Assembly: GCF_014698065.1 (NCBI RefSeq)
Contig: NZ_JACJSI010000001.1
Coordinates: forward strand, 124,001-188,000
Origin: Nostoc flagelliforme FACHB-838
GTDB taxonomy: Bacteria; Cyanobacteriota; Cyanobacteriia; Cyanobacteriales; Nostocaceae
Direction of reading: 5' to 3'
DNA length: 64,000 nucleotides
Shown here in pieces: positions 1 through 10,800 of the stretch (positions are counted from its first letter, which is position 1; each line of letters starts with the position of its first letter). The notes below the pieces were generated by a model. That model was not told the origin of the DNA, did no database searches, and saw nothing but the letters and a program-made list of their open reading frames with translations. Position numbers and translations under genes: made by a program.

Positions 1-262
1 AAAACTCGTTAACGGAGTTCCGAGGTGGATTGACGAGTATTAAAAACTCGTTAACGGAGTTCCGAGGTGGATTGACGAGTATCAAAGACTCGTTAACGGA
101 GTTCTGAGGTGGATTGACGAGTATCAAAGACTCGTTAACGGAGTTCTGAGGTGGATTAACGAGTATCAAAGACTCGTTAACGGAGTTCTGAGGTGGATTG
201 ACGAGTATCAAAGACTCGTTAACGGAGTTCCGAGGTGGATTAATGAGTATCAAAGACTCGTT
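1..262. repeat. 42-bp tandem repeat array (six units plus a partial)
   Basis: Six nearly identical 42-bp units plus a partial seventh follow each other with exactly constant period; ACTCG recurs at 4, 46, 88, 130, 172, 214 and 256. Each unit contains ACTCGTTAA and, 17 bases later, TTGACGAGT or TTAACGAGT, so it can fold as a stem, with a small inner CGG/CCG stem. The C-to-T differences among units keep G-U pairing. Because 42 is a multiple of 3, one plus-strand frame is open from the second unit to TAA at 275, with a 14-residue period, and one minus-strand frame is also open. No start or flanking gene is visible because the window begins inside the array. The rest, to 403, holds no recognised gene. 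Confidence 0.9.
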
Positions 263-403
263 AATGAGCGCTATTAATACCAATTGGCTAAATTATAGCT
301 ACTGATTCCTGCTTCCCTATACCCAATGCCCACTCCCCTCACCATGAAACAATAATTTTGAGCAATACTGGTACAAGAAGGAATATTTACACAAAATCTC
401 AAA

Positions 404-1885
404 ATGAAAATTCAACCGAGTGATAAGCCTTTGCTAGAGTGGGCAGGCGATAGTTTGGCAATTGGATTATTTGAAGATGCAGTAGAGTTAACCGGAGAAC
501 TGGCAACTTTAGATCAAAAGTTTTCTGGGATCTTAAAAGAACTGATTGCCGAAGAAGAATTTAAAGGTAAAGCCAATAGCACTATTTTTACCCGTGTGAA
601 TGCTGGTAGCCCAGTGCGGAAATTGATTTTGGTAGGTTTAGGAAAACCAGAAGCACTAAAACCAGATACTTTGCGCCGCGCTGCTGCTGCTGTAGCTAGG
701 GTAGGAAAAAAGCAAAAAAGCAAAATTCTGGGTTTTAGTTTTCCATTATGGAACAACGATCCAGCAGCCAGTGCCCAAGCGATCGCAGAAGGTGTTGAAT
801 TAGCACTTTACCAAGATATTCGCTTTAAATCAGAACCCGAAGATAAAGGTTCACAAATAGAAACCGTAGATTTACTAGGATTTGGCGGACAAGAAGCAGC
901 CATCACCCGCGCCAATCAAATTGTGTCAGGCGTAAATTTGGCACGACAATTAGTAGCAGCGCCAGCTAATGCAGTAACACCAATTACTTTGGCGGAAACT
1001 GCTCAAGCGATCGCAAACGAACACGGTTTACAAATAGAAATTCTAGAACGGGAAGAGTGTGAAAAGTTAGGTATGGGTGCATTTTTAGGAGTAGCCCAAG
1101 CTTCCGATTTGCCGCCTAAATTCATTCACCTGACTTACAAACCAGAAGGTACACCCAAAAAGAAACTGGCAATTATTGGCAAAGGTTTAACCTTCGACTC
1201 CGGCGGACTCAACATTAAAGGTGCTGGTAGCGGCATCGAAACCATGAAAATTGACATGGGTGGTGCAGCAGCCACCTTGGGCGCAGCAAAAGCAATTGCT
1301 CAACTCAAGCCAGATTCAGAAGTTCACTTTATCTCGGCAGTGACTGAGAATATGATTAGCGGTCATGCAATGCGCCCAGGAGACATTCTCACAGCATCAA
1401 ATGGCAAAACAATCGAAGTGAACAATACCGACGCTGAAGGACGTTTGACCTTAGCAGATGCCTTGGTGTATACCGACAAATTGGAATTAGATGCGATCGT
1501 TGATTTAGCCACTCTGACTGGTGCCAACGTCATTGCCTTGGGTGAAGATATTGCTGGTTTATACACTCCCGATGATGCTGTAGCTTCCCAGATCGAAAAA
1601 GCTGCGGAAACTTCAGGAGAAAAGATTTGGCGGATGCCAATGGAAGAAAAATATTTTGAAGGGCTAAAGTCTGGTATAGCGGACATGAAAAATACAGGCC
1701 CGCGCCCAGGCGGTGCAATTACCGCTGCCCTTTTCCTCAAACAATTTGTCAAAGAAACCCCTTGGGCGCACATAGATATTGCTGGCCCAGTGTGGACAGA
1801 TAAAGAAAATGGCTACAACGGCGCAGGGGCAACGGGTTACGGCGTTCGGACGCTAGTTAATTGGGTAGAAGGGAGTGGGGAGTAG
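404..1885 (+). CDS. pepA: Leucyl aminopeptidase (M17 family, cytosol aminopeptidase)
   Basis: The 493-residue protein is a full-length M17 metalloaminopeptidase, which removes N-terminal residues from peptides in the cytoplasm using two divalent metal ions. The variable N-terminal domain (about 1-170) is followed by the catalytic domain with [10 protein letters not shown] and the signature NTDAEGRL (around residue 340), which supply metal ligands and the active-site region. The ATG at 404 gives the expected family length; no strong Shine-Dalgarno is visible. The last residues (EGSGE) and the stop codon lie in a G-rich short repeat that starts at the gene end, so the natural C-terminus may have been replaced by repeat sequence. 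It precedes plsX on the same strand; from memory pepA also sits next to plsX in other Nostoc genomes. Confidence 0.95.
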   Translation: MKIQPSDKPLLEWAGDSLAIGLFEDAVELTGELATLDQKFSGILKELIAEEEFKGKANSTIFTRVNAGSPVRKLILVGLGKPEALKPDTLRRAAAAVARVGKKQKSKILGFSFPLWNNDPAASAQAIAEGVELALYQDIRFKSEPEDKGSQIETVDLLGFGGQEAAITRANQIVSGVNLARQLVAAPANAVTPITLAETAQAIANEHGLQIEILEREECEKLGMGAFLGVAQASDLPPKFIHLTYKPEGTPKKKLAIIGKGLTFDSGGLNIKGAGSGIETMKIDMGGAAATLGAAKAIAQLKPDSEVHFISAVTENMISGHAMRPGDILTASNGKTIEVNNTDAEGRLTLADALVYTDKLELDAIVDLATLTGANVIALGEDIAGLYTPDDAVASQIEKAAETSGEKIWRMPMEEKYFEGLKSGIADMKNTGPRPGGAITAALFLKQFVKETPWAHIDIAGPVWTDKENGYNGAGATGYGVRTLVNWVEGSGE

Positions 1886-1950
1886 GAAGTAGGGGAGCAG
1901 GGGGAGCAGGGGAAGCAGGGGGAGCAGGGGAAGCAGGGGAGGCGGGCTAT
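1876..1950. repeat. G-rich short tandem repeat (GGAGCAGGG type)
   Basis: Purine-rich units of about 9 bases (GGAGCAGGG / GAAGCAGGG) repeat across the end of pepA into the spacer. They supply the final pepA codons and stop. The rest of the spacer to plsX shows nothing else. Confidence 0.8.
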
Positions 1951-2102
1951 TGCTCCATGCCCGATGCCCAAATTCGTGCTATCTTGAGCTTGCCAGCAAA
2001 AATTGTTGCAATAGTAACAGAAGAAATTTGGCGGTCAGAAAGTTAAGCTTTTTCGGCAAAGCCATCTGGTAAAATTTGTAAGGTTTCTAGAAGCTGTGAG
2101 CA

Positions 2103-3125
2103 ATGGGATCGACTCGCGTACGGATCGCAATTGACGCAATGGGAGGGGATCACGCACCTGGTGAAATCGTTGCTGGCGCATTGCGAGCAAGAGAAGAATT
2201 GGGTGTAGATGTATTGTTGGTTGGTGATCCTCAACAAATAGAAGCTGCCTTGCCATCAAAAACAAGTTTAGGGCAGGTGGAGATCGTGACTGCTGAGGAA
2301 GCGATCGCTATGGATGAGGAGCCTTTAAATGCAGTTAGACGCAAACGTAAGGCTTCTATCAATGTGGCGATGGATTTAGTCAAGCAGCAAAAGGCAGATG
2401 CCGTATTTTCTGCGGGTCACTCTGGGGCAGCGATGGCATCAGCTTTGCTCCGCTTAGGACGATTGCCAGGAATTGATCGCCCAGCCATCGGCACAGTTTT
2501 TCCGACAATTATTGCTGGTAAGCCAGTGCTGGTACTTGATGTTGGCGCAAATGTAGATTGCCGTCCCAAGTTTTTAGAGCAGTTTGGCGTTATGGGGTCA
2601 GCTTACAGTCAGTATGTCTTGGGTACAACTGAACCGAAGGTGGGTTTGCTGAATATCGGTGAAGAAGACTCTAAAGGCAATGATGCAGCCGTCCGCGCCC
2701 ACCAACTGCTACGCGAAAATTCCCAAATTAACTTTATTGGCAATGCTGAAGGGCGTGATGTGCTTTCCGGTCGCTTTGATGTGATTGTCTGTGACGGCTT
2801 TGTAGGCAATGTATTATTAAAATTTGCCGAAGCAGTCGGAGAAGTGATTCTGCAAATTCTGCGGGAAGAATTGCCCCAAGGATTGCACGGTCAAATCGGT
2901 TCAGCACTCTTAAAACCAAACCTGAAGCGGATTAAGCAGCGAATGGATCACGCAGAACATGGTGGTGCATTGCTGTTAGGCGTGGCAGGAGTTTGTTTTA
3001 TCGGTCACGGTAGCTCCCAAGCTCCTTCAATTTTTAATGCAATTCGCATGGCAAAAGAAGCTGTTGACAACCAGGTGATACAACGAATTCAGTCCCAATA
3101 TATCCTAGAGCGCGAGAGCGGTTAG
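2103..3125 (+). CDS. plsX: Phosphate acyltransferase PlsX
   Basis: This 340-residue protein matches PlsX, which converts acyl-ACP and phosphate to acyl-phosphate, the first step of the PlsX/PlsY route to phosphatidic acid. The N-terminus has the family hallmark IAIDAMGGDHAP, followed by the typical EEAIAMDEEP, FSAGHSGAAMA and VLDVGANVDCRP stretches; the C-terminal EHGGALLLGV segment is also characteristic. Length is normal. Start ATG 2103 places the hallmark about six residues in, as in homologues. It is followed on the same strand by fabH, fabD and, beyond two inserted kinases, plsC, so the surroundings agree with membrane-lipid initiation. Confidence 0.97.
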   Translation: MGSTRVRIAIDAMGGDHAPGEIVAGALRAREELGVDVLLVGDPQQIEAALPSKTSLGQVEIVTAEEAIAMDEEPLNAVRRKRKASINVAMDLVKQQKADAVFSAGHSGAAMASALLRLGRLPGIDRPAIGTVFPTIIAGKPVLVLDVGANVDCRPKFLEQFGVMGSAYSQYVLGTTEPKVGLLNIGEEDSKGNDAAVRAHQLLRENSQINFIGNAEGRDVLSGRFDVIVCDGFVGNVLLKFAEAVGEVILQILREELPQGLHGQIGSALLKPNLKRIKQRMDHAEHGGALLLGVAGVCFIGHGSSQAPSIFNAIRMAKEAVDNQVIQRIQSQYILERESG

Positions 3126-3175
3126 TCATTGGTCATTAGTCATGGGTCATTTGTAAAGGACAACTGACAAAAGAC

Positions 3176-3256
3176 CCTGCGGGTTCGCCAGTTGCTCATG
3201 GGGGAAACCCCCATCGCTTTTAGCGTCTCCCCTTGGGAGAAGACCGCACTGGCTCA
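3176..3256. repeat. Nostoc-type GC-rich extragenic hairpin repeat
   Basis: The plsX-fabH spacer carries copies of a TCATTGGTCATTAGTCAT-like short repeat, then a GC-rich palindromic element. A perfect stem ATGGGGG-AAA-CCCCCAT lies at 3198-3214 and looser complementary arms (CGCCAGT and ACTGGC) surround it. There is no T tract, so it is listed as a repeat rather than a terminator. Confidence 0.7.
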
Positions 3257-3292
3257 CAAAGGACAAAAAGCTGATAGCTTGGGAGATTAGGA

Positions 3293-4285
3293 GTGCAAAA
3301 CTTAGGCGTAGCAATTACCGGAAGCGGCTCGGCAGTACCAGCAACTTCCTTACATAACCAGACATTGAGTGAACTAGTTGAAACATCAGATGAGTGGATC
3401 GCTACAAGAACAGGAATTCGTCAACGGCGATTAGCTCTGCCATCTGAGTCTTTGAGTGTACTCGCTACTGCCGCCAGCAGTCAGGCGATCGCAGCTTCGG
3501 GAATTAAACCAGAAGACCTAGACTTGATTCTGCTAGCGACTTCCACCCCTGATGATTTGTTTGGTAGTGCTTGTCAAGTACAGGCTCAATTAGGAGCCAC
3601 AAACGCAGTAGCTTTTGACTTGACAGCAGCCTGCTCTGGCTTTGTGTTTGGTCTAGTTACAGCAGCCCAATATATTAGAACCGGTGTCTATAAAAACGTG
3701 CTATTGATCGGAGCAGATATCCTGTCTCGCTGGGTAGATTGGGAAGATCGGCGTACTTGTGTATTGTTTGGTGATGGTGCAGGGGCTGTAGTATTGCAAG
3801 CTGACAAAAGCGATCGCTTATTAGGATTTGCCCTTAAAAGTGATGGTACTCAAAACCATTACCTCAACCTTGCTTATGCAGGCGCTTCCCAAGAACTGCT
3901 CCCTAATGTAAATATTACAAAAGGCACTTACCGACCGATTACGATGAACGGCAAAGAAGTCTACCGCTTTGCTGTCCAAAAAGTGCCAGAAATCATTGAT
4001 AAAGCCTTGTTTCAAGCTAATCTCACCGTTGAGCAAATAGATTGGCTGATATTGCATCAAGCCAATCAACGAATTATCGATGCCGTTGCCCAACGCTTAA
4101 ATATCCCAGAACATAAAGTTATAAGTAATCTCGCCCAGTACGGCAATACCTCAGCTGCTTCCATCCCATTAGCCTTAGATGAAGCAGTACGTCAAGGGAA
4201 AATTAAACCTAACGACATAGTTGCTACATCCGGCTTTGGTGCCGGTCTTACCTGGGGTGCGGCAATTTTTCAATGGGGAAGATAA
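3293..4285 (+). CDS. fabH: 3-oxoacyl-ACP synthase III (KASIII)
   Basis: The 330-residue protein is FabH, which condenses acetyl-CoA with malonyl-ACP to start fatty acid synthesis. The complete catalytic triad is visible: Cys114 in TAACSGF, His255 in LHQANQR and Asn285 in GNTSAAS. The early DEWIATRTGI motif is also typical. The start is GTG at 3293, with a purine-rich GGGAG at 3281-3285 at suitable spacing; no upstream ATG fits. It lies between plsX and fabD, whose products make the acyl-phosphate from the chains it starts and supply malonyl-ACP. Confidence 0.97.
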   Translation: MQNLGVAITGSGSAVPATSLHNQTLSELVETSDEWIATRTGIRQRRLALPSESLSVLATAASSQAIAASGIKPEDLDLILLATSTPDDLFGSACQVQAQLGATNAVAFDLTAACSGFVFGLVTAAQYIRTGVYKNVLLIGADILSRWVDWEDRRTCVLFGDGAGAVVLQADKSDRLLGFALKSDGTQNHYLNLAYAGASQELLPNVNITKGTYRPITMNGKEVYRFAVQKVPEIIDKALFQANLTVEQIDWLILHQANQRIIDAVAQRLNIPEHKVISNLAQYGNTSAASIPLALDEAVRQGKIKPNDIVATSGFGAGLTWGAAIFQWGR

Positions 4286-4349
4286 TATATTGTCCTACCC
4301 TGCAAGAAGCCGCTGACGCGTCTATGTCATTAGTCGTTTGTCCTTTGTT

Positions 4350-4402
4350 AATGACAAATGACCAATGACAAATGACCAATGACAAATGACCAATGACCAC
4401 TG
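4350..4402. repeat. 14-bp tandem repeat upstream of fabD
   Basis: Three perfect copies of AATGACAAATGACC start at 4350, 4364 and 4378, followed by degenerate copies that run into the fabD start. The fabD initiation region (GACAAATGACA at 4408-4418) itself resembles a repeat unit, and no Shine-Dalgarno is visible in between. Confidence 0.85.
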
Positions 4403-4413
4403 ACTCTTGACAA

Positions 4414-5301
4414 ATGACAAAAACTGCATGGGTGTTTCCCGGACAAGGTTCTCAAGCGCTGGGAATGGGAATGGATTTATTAGATATACCATCGGCTAAA
4501 GACAAATTTGCCCAGGCTGAGGAAATTTTAGGCTGGTCTGTAATAGAAATCTGTCAAAAAGAAGAAGAAAAACTATCACAGACGCTATACACTCAACCAA
4601 TTCTTTATGTGGTAGAAAGCATTCTTGCTGATCTTCTCCGAGAAGATGGACACCAGCCAGATTTAGTTGCTGGCCACAGTTTGGGAGAATATTCTGCCCT
4701 TTATGTAGCGGGTGTCTTTGAGTGGTCGGCTGGTTTATATCTAGTAAAGCGTCGTGCAGAACTCATGGATAGTGCCGTCGGTGGGATGATGGCGGCTTTG
4801 ATGAACTTTGACAGCGAACAGTTGGAAACAGTCATCGCCCAAACGCCTGATGTAGTGCTAGCAAATGACAATAGTCCGGCTCAGGTGGTAATTTCAGGCA
4901 CGACTGAGGCTGTACAAGCGGTGATGACTCAAGTTAAAGCAAAGCGTGCGATTCCCCTAAAAGTTTCTGGAGCATTTCACTCACATTTAATAGCACCAGC
5001 AGCTGCGGAATTTCAAGATATTTTAGAATCTGTAGAATTTCAGCCAGCTACTGTGCCAGTTTTGTCTAATGTAGAACCAATTGCGTCTATTGATGCCGAG
5101 ATTTTAAAGCAGCGCCTAAATAAACAAATGACTGGTTCTGTAAGATGGCGAGAAATTTGTCTGCAATTACCAGCCAACGGGATTGAACGAGTAATGGAAA
5201 TTGGCCCTGGTAAAGTGCTAACTGGATTGATTAAACGTAGTAGCCCTGACTTAATATTAAAAAATATCCAGAGTGCTGCTGATTTAGGCACTTCAAAATA
5301 A
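4414..5301 (+). CDS. fabD: Malonyl-CoA:ACP transacylase
   Basis: The 295-residue protein transfers malonyl groups from CoA to acyl carrier protein for fatty acid elongation. It opens with the family motif FPGQGSQ, carries the nucleophile Ser89 in GHSLGEYSAL, and has the partner His189 in GAFHSHL. Length is normal. The ATG at 4414 puts FPGQGSQ at residues 7-13, as expected. The gene is the third of the plsX-fabH-fabD series. A shared repeat (AGGACTTCCAGTT) starts directly after its stop codon. Confidence 0.97.
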   Translation: MTKTAWVFPGQGSQALGMGMDLLDIPSAKDKFAQAEEILGWSVIEICQKEEEKLSQTLYTQPILYVVESILADLLREDGHQPDLVAGHSLGEYSALYVAGVFEWSAGLYLVKRRAELMDSAVGGMMAALMNFDSEQLETVIAQTPDVVLANDNSPAQVVISGTTEAVQAVMTQVKAKRAIPLKVSGAFHSHLIAPAAAEFQDILESVEFQPATVPVLSNVEPIASIDAEILKQRLNKQMTGSVRWREICLQLPANGIERVMEIGPGKVLTGLIKRSSPDLILKNIQSAADLGTSK

Positions 5302-5302
5302 A

Positions 5303-5400
5303 GGACTTCCAGTTAAAAAAACATTCCATGCCTGCGGGACGCTCCGCGTTCGCGTAAGCGTCCCGCAGTGTACGTAGTGGCGCACATCTGTGCGCAACTA
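5303..5400. repeat. Repeat cluster: dispersed AT-rich motif plus two GC-rich hairpins
   Basis: AGGACTTCCAGTTAAAAAAA at 5302-5321 recurs at about 32578 and, diverged, at about 33427. It is followed by a perfect 12-bp stem (CTGCGGGACGCT 5332-5343 with AGCGTCCCGCAG 5357-5368) and a 7-bp stem GCGCACA/TGTGCGC (5380-5395). fabD ends before it and a kinase gene ends after it on the other strand, so the stems could help end both transcripts, though no T tract follows. Confidence 0.75.
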
Positions 5401-5470
5401 CAAATTGTCTGTACTCAACGCAATTGCAAACTGCCATATCTCCGATTGATGTTGTAATTGTAAATTCTCA

Positions 5471-7756
5471 TCAAGCTATGAAGTTAGCTTCTATCGGTAA
5501 GGTTATGACAAATTCTGTGCCCTTTCCTAATGTGGAATTACAATCAAGTTTACCTTGATGCAGTTCAGTCACAATTTGATAGCTGATAGATAAACCCAAT
5601 CCAGATCCTTTACCCACATCTTTAGTCGTGAAAAAGGGGTCAAATAGCCTTGTTAGAGTTGTCTCTGGAACTCCAAGACCGTTATCTGCGATGGAAATCA
5701 TGATTTGTTTTTCAGATAGCAAGCGAGTATGAATCCAAATTGTGTTGGGGTGTGAAGCAATTTCTGTAGGCGTGCGCTGCTGATTTGCATCTTCTAACGC
5801 ATCAATCGCATTAGACAAAATATTCATAAATACCTGATTGAGTTCGCCGGGATAGCAGATCATCGGAGGCAATTTATCATAGCTTTTTATCACTTCTATT
5901 GCTGGACGCTGCGGTTGAGCTTTCAAACGATGTTGCAAAATTAATAACGCACTATCAATGCCCTGATGAATATCAACCGCCTTAAATTCAGCTTCATCTA
6001 AACGTGAGAAATTGCGAAGTGATAACACAATTTCACGAATGCGATTGGTGCCAATTTCCATCGAAGACAGCATTTTGGGCAGATCATCTTGAATAAATTC
6101 TAGATCCAATTCTTTAGCCTCAGCTTGAATTTCAGCGACTGGATTGGGATAGTGATACTGATAAAGCTGAATAAATTCCAATAAATCTTGAGCATAATTT
6201 TGTACATAGGTGAGGTTGCCGTAAATGAAGCTGACAGGATTATTGATCTCATGTGCCACGCCTGCCACCAGCTGCCCCAAGGCTGACATTTTTTCACTCT
6301 GGATCATCTGGGCTTGAGTACGGCGTAGTTCTTCAAGTGTCTTTTGTAATGTTGTTGTCCGCTCCTCAACCCTTAGCTCTAACGCATTATTTACCTGTTC
6401 AAGTTCGATGAAAGAAGTCTTTAACTGACTTGCCATACTGTTGAAAGAACTAGCAAGTCCTCCCAGTTCATCCTGTCGCGTAGTATCGAGATCGATCGCA
6501 AAATCACCGTTAGCAATTTGGTTACTAGCGGCGGTTAATTTCTGGAGGGGTTTAGCGATTTGTTGTTGCAACACCGACAAGAGCAACAACACTTCAACCA
6601 GCAACGCTACTGCACCAGACATTAAGATAAATTGAGCCGTATCCCATGCTGCCCCCGATAGCAGTGATTTGGGATAGACTGTGACAAAATACCAGTCTGG
6701 CCCTTGTAAGCGAGCCACTGCTAGGTATTCACGGTCTTGACTATTTTCAAGGACGTGGGTTTTGGGTTTAGCGTTTGTCACTAGCTGAAAAATGCGGTTG
6801 AGGTGGGGATCGTTAATTACATCGATTTTGAGTTGACCCTGAGCTTGCTGAATTTCCGCAGTCCGGTGGGGGTGGGCAATTAAACGACCGTCTGAGCGAA
6901 AAATTAGATTGTAGGTGCCCGGTAATTGATCCTGGATCGTATGCTCCATCAGTTGGGTTAAGGCCACATCATGTCCTACAATGCCCAGGAAGCGATCGCC
7001 CTCATAAATCGGTACAACTGCCGAAACCATCCAGACCTTAACACTTGGATCAAGATAAACACCTGTCCATTTCGGCGTTCGAGACGGGTTATGTTGAGGA
7101 GCGGCAATATAGAAATATTCCTCTTTTGGATGATAGAGATCGGGCGGTGTCTCCAACGCGAATGCCAACCCTTTCCAGTAGCAAACCGATACATTTTCTG
7201 GTGTAACAAAATAGGTATCGACAAACCGATTAGACCAAGCAGACCCGTAGGCACTAATTAGTGTGTTAGCCCTGAACAGGCGTTGCTGTAGTTCTTCAGT
7301 GGTTTGCACATTTCGACCAATGAATAATCCCGCATATCGAGTCGAATCAAAGTCTTTGGTCGGTCGATTTTGAGGAAAATTGCGTCGGGTACCATCGTTC
7401 CAGGAAAAATACTGCCGCTCAAATTCAGCCTGGAAGTCAATATTAGTGGGTTGTTTGAATTCCAGCAAAAGCCGATCGCGCACCAAAGCGAGGTTATCCT
7501 GTGCAAGTTTAAAGATACTACTTTCTTGCTCTCCCCGTGCGCTGATGTACTTTTCTAGCTGTGTTTGGGTCTGGGTTTCCAAACGAGACATAACATGGAT
7601 ATAGCTCACCCCAGCAGACACGAGTACCACCGCCATTACTCGCAGTGCCATATTAATTAATGTTTTGTGGGTAAGTGAGGAGGGGCGATTCTTAATGAAA
7701 CGGACACATCTAAAAGGCCACTGTTTCTGAAGAGTTTGTCTAAATTGGGTAAGCAT
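5471..7756 (-). CDS. Membrane sensor histidine kinase (extracytoplasmic sensor-HAMP-HisKA-HATPase)
   Basis: The 761-residue protein has a membrane helix at about 36-55, a large extracytoplasmic region (about 60-365) of double-Cache type, a second helix at about 370-395 and a HAMP segment. A coiled coil (about 447-480) leads to the dimerisation domain, with the H box GVAHEINNP and phospho-acceptor His at about 500. The ATPase domain shows the N box NQVFMNILSNAIDAL and the G boxes IADNGLGVP and GKGSGLGLSIS. It should autophosphorylate in response to a small periplasmic ligand; no response regulator gene is adjacent. The gene lies 73 bases downstream of another kinase gene on the same strand, so the two probably form an operon. 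Confidence 0.93.
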   Translation of the reverse strand: MLTQFRQTLQKQWPFRCVRFIKNRPSSLTHKTLINMALRVMAVVLVSAGVSYIHVMSRLETQTQTQLEKYISARGEQESSIFKLAQDNLALVRDRLLLEFKQPTNIDFQAEFERQYFSWNDGTRRNFPQNRPTKDFDSTRYAGLFIGRNVQTTEELQQRLFRANTLISAYGSAWSNRFVDTYFVTPENVSVCYWKGLAFALETPPDLYHPKEEYFYIAAPQHNPSRTPKWTGVYLDPSVKVWMVSAVVPIYEGDRFLGIVGHDVALTQLMEHTIQDQLPGTYNLIFRSDGRLIAHPHRTAEIQQAQGQLKIDVINDPHLNRIFQLVTNAKPKTHVLENSQDREYLAVARLQGPDWYFVTVYPKSLLSGAAWDTAQFILMSGAVALLVEVLLLLSVLQQQIAKPLQKLTAASNQIANGDFAIDLDTTRQDELGGLASSFNSMASQLKTSFIELEQVNNALELRVEERTTTLQKTLEELRRTQAQMIQSEKMSALGQLVAGVAHEINNPVSFIYGNLTYVQNYAQDLLEFIQLYQYHYPNPVAEIQAEAKELDLEFIQDDLPKMLSSMEIGTNRIREIVLSLRNFSRLDEAEFKAVDIHQGIDSALLILQHRLKAQPQRPAIEVIKSYDKLPPMICYPGELNQVFMNILSNAIDALEDANQQRTPTEIASHPNTIWIHTRLLSEKQIMISIADNGLGVPETTLTRLFDPFFTTKDVGKGSGLGLSISYQIVTELHQGKLDCNSTLGKGTEFVITLPIEANFIA

Positions 7757-7829
7757 GGACTAGCAGAGATAAATATTTGGGCTGAAGATTTCCAGAAAAC
7801 TCATGTGAATATGCAGATGGATGTATATC

Positions 7830-10800
7830 CTATATCGGTAAGTGAATCACAAATTCAGTACCTTCGCCTGGTCTAGAATCTACCTCGATCGCTCCTCCAT
7901 GTTTTTCTGTAACAATTTGATGAGCGATCGCTAACCCGAATCCCGTCCCTTTTCCCACAACTTTTGTAGTAAATAAGTGATCAAAAATCTTTTGTTTCAC
8001 TTCTTCATTCATCCCATTGCCATTATCAGCAATAGCAATTTTTACGCATCCATTTACCCAGGAGGTTTTAATTGTAATTTGGTTACGATTTTTCTTAATT
8101 TCCTGAAAAGTTCGCCCAGTATTTGATTCTTCCAAAGCATCAATAGCATTAGCTAGAATATTCATAAATACCTGGTTTAATTGTCCAGGAAGACATTGAA
8201 TTTTGGGCAGATTAGCATAATCAGTGGTCACTTCAATTGCTGGACGTTGTTCGTTTTCTTTGAGGCGATGTTTGAGAATTAAAATCGTGCTTTCGATACC
8301 TTCATGGATATTAAACGGCACTTTGTAATCTTTATCAGCACGGGAAAAAGTTCTTAAACTAGTGCTGATATTTTTGAGGCGATCGCAAGCTATCACCATT
8401 GAATCAAGAATTTTAGGTAAGTCTTCTAAGGTATAATCTAAATCAATTTCTTCGGCATGTTCTTTGATTTGATCATCGGCATTGAAAGAACTTGCTTGAT
8501 ATAGTTTTAAGTGTTCAATAATATCAGCAATGGTGGGTTTAGCTTGTTGGAGACTCGCAGTAATAAAGCCCAAAGGGTTATTCATTTCATGGGCTACTCC
8601 AGCAACTAAATTACCCAGTGCTGACATTTTCTCACTCTGAACAATTTGTAATTGTGCTTGTTGTAAATCTGCTAAGGCTGTTCCGAGCGCTTGAGATTTT
8701 TCTATTACTCCTTCTTCAGCTTGTTTGCGATCGCTAATATTAATAGTTGTCCCAACTATGCGATAAACTTTGCCCATCTCATCTTTTAATGGACTGAGTG
8801 TCGTTAACCACCAAATTTTCTGGTGATTAAATGTTAGACATTCTTCATAGGTGACGGGTATTCCCTTTTGACAACAATCCAGATATTTTTGCTCGACTGC
8901 TGCACCTTCATTAGAACCGATGACTTCTTGCGGAGTTTTACCTAGCATTTGGGAAGCAGGTATACCAACCGCTAATTCGCACGATTTACTCCATCCTGTA
9001 TACTCAAACCTACCACTATCCCGGATATCAGTTACAAATATTAGACAGCCAACACCTTCGTAAATACTACTTAAGAACTTTCCGCGCTCCTGAAGATGAT
9101 TATATAATTGGGCATTTTCCAAAAAAATTGCAGCTTGAGTGCAGAGGAAATTTATAATAGAAAGGCGATCGCTAGTAAATACCCCTTGCGTCAGGCGATT
9201 TTCTAGATAAAGAATCCCCACCAAACGCCCTTGATTAATAATAGGTGTGCATAATACACTCTGGGGTTGTGTTCGGTGCATATATTCCCCAATTAACCCA
9301 ATAATATTTGTTGTGCAATTGTCTATAACAACTGTTTGCTTGGTATTTTTGACGTAATTGATAATATTTACGGGAATATCTTGACAATTGTCTAGTGATT
9401 GTGGTTCAAGAATAGTTTGAATACCAATCTGGGAATTTGAGGTAATTGCCCTAACTTGCCAAGTATCTTCTTGAGGAAGAATTAGTGCAGCTTTTTTCGC
9501 GCCAGAGTTTTCCTGGATAATGCGGGTGAGGCTGGCAACAAGTTGATCTAATTCTAGGGAACTGGAGATAGTTTGAGCCGCTTTGAGGACAGAGGTAAAA
9601 TCTAGTGCATCAGAAATACTGGTGCTGCCAGCGCTAGAAGTGCGAGTGGAAGAGGAAGTCCCATGAAAAGCAATAGTTTCTGAAGGGTTGAGGTTGATTC
9701 GTTGCTGTTGCAGGATGGGTTGGAGTAGTTGGGGATAGCGTTTTTCTAGGTCTTCTATTTTAGCTTTTGCGCCCCAACGAGCGTAGCAGTAATATGCTTC
9801 TTGCATATATGCTTGGGCGACTTTTTCTTTATCCCAGGCGAGGTAAAATTTGGCTGCTAATTCGTTGCTAAGTGCTTCTTCTTGGATGTAGCCGTTAGCT
9901 TTGGCGAGAGAGATGGCGCGATCGTAATGTTCCATCGCTTTGAGCTTGTCTCCCATTACCCGCGCTGTTTCTGCCTCAACTAAGTCATACTTGTGCTGAA
10001 AATTAACAGGAGCATAGCTAGCCCAATAGTGCATGAGTTTTTGGTTGCTAGCTACCTGATTTAACCAAGATTCTTGCTGATCTTGTTGGCGATCGCAGCT
10101 AGAATACTTTGCAAGTAAGCACAAAGAGTAGTAAAAGTTATGTGCCACAACTAACAGTAGACCAAAGGCTCCATCCATATACTCGGTGGCTTTTTCTGCA
10201 TTGCTTGCAGCCTGTTCATACTGGTCAAAGGTATAAAGGATAGCTGTTTTGGCAAGATAGATGGCAAATAGTGACTGATGATTGTGGGTGTTGTGAAGAT
10301 GCGGCAACATTTCTGTCTCATCAAAATCAACCCCAGTCAGGTAATATTGGTGAGAGGAGCGACCGAGTAAGTTTAAGGTGATTTGTCTCCAAACCTGGGC
10401 ATAATCAACACAATGTTTTTGTTTGAGTTTTAAAAGTAGATTAATATATTTGGTTTGCCTTTCTTCAACAGCATCTAGAGTTTCTCCCATTAAAAATAAA
10501 TGCGTACATTCAGCCATCATTGAATAGCTAGCGTGTTCAATATCTCCAACTTCTAGCCCACACTGGATACTTTCTCGTAAAGCTGTGAGTGTATTTCGAC
10601 CATGCTCCTTGTAAGCACAGATAAAAACACCAAAAATCATATAAATTTTTGAACTGATTTCTTTACTTTGGTATTCTTCTAGTAGCTTTAAAGCTATTTG
10701 ACTTGAGTAATAAGCGGTATCGACATCTCCAATTACAGCACAAAGAAATACACCATAACTTCCATAGGCAAAAGCAGCCAAAGATGAATGTCCCTGTTCA

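Noticed and set aside
1-262. CRISPR array
   Set aside because: The 42-bp units are contiguous without variable spacers.
1530-1718. Minus-strand frames within pepA
   Set aside because: Shadows of the M17 peptidase gene.
4350-4402. Iterons of a replication origin
   Set aside because: The 14-bp units resemble the TGACAAATGAC repeats common between Nostoc genes; no replication gene is nearby.
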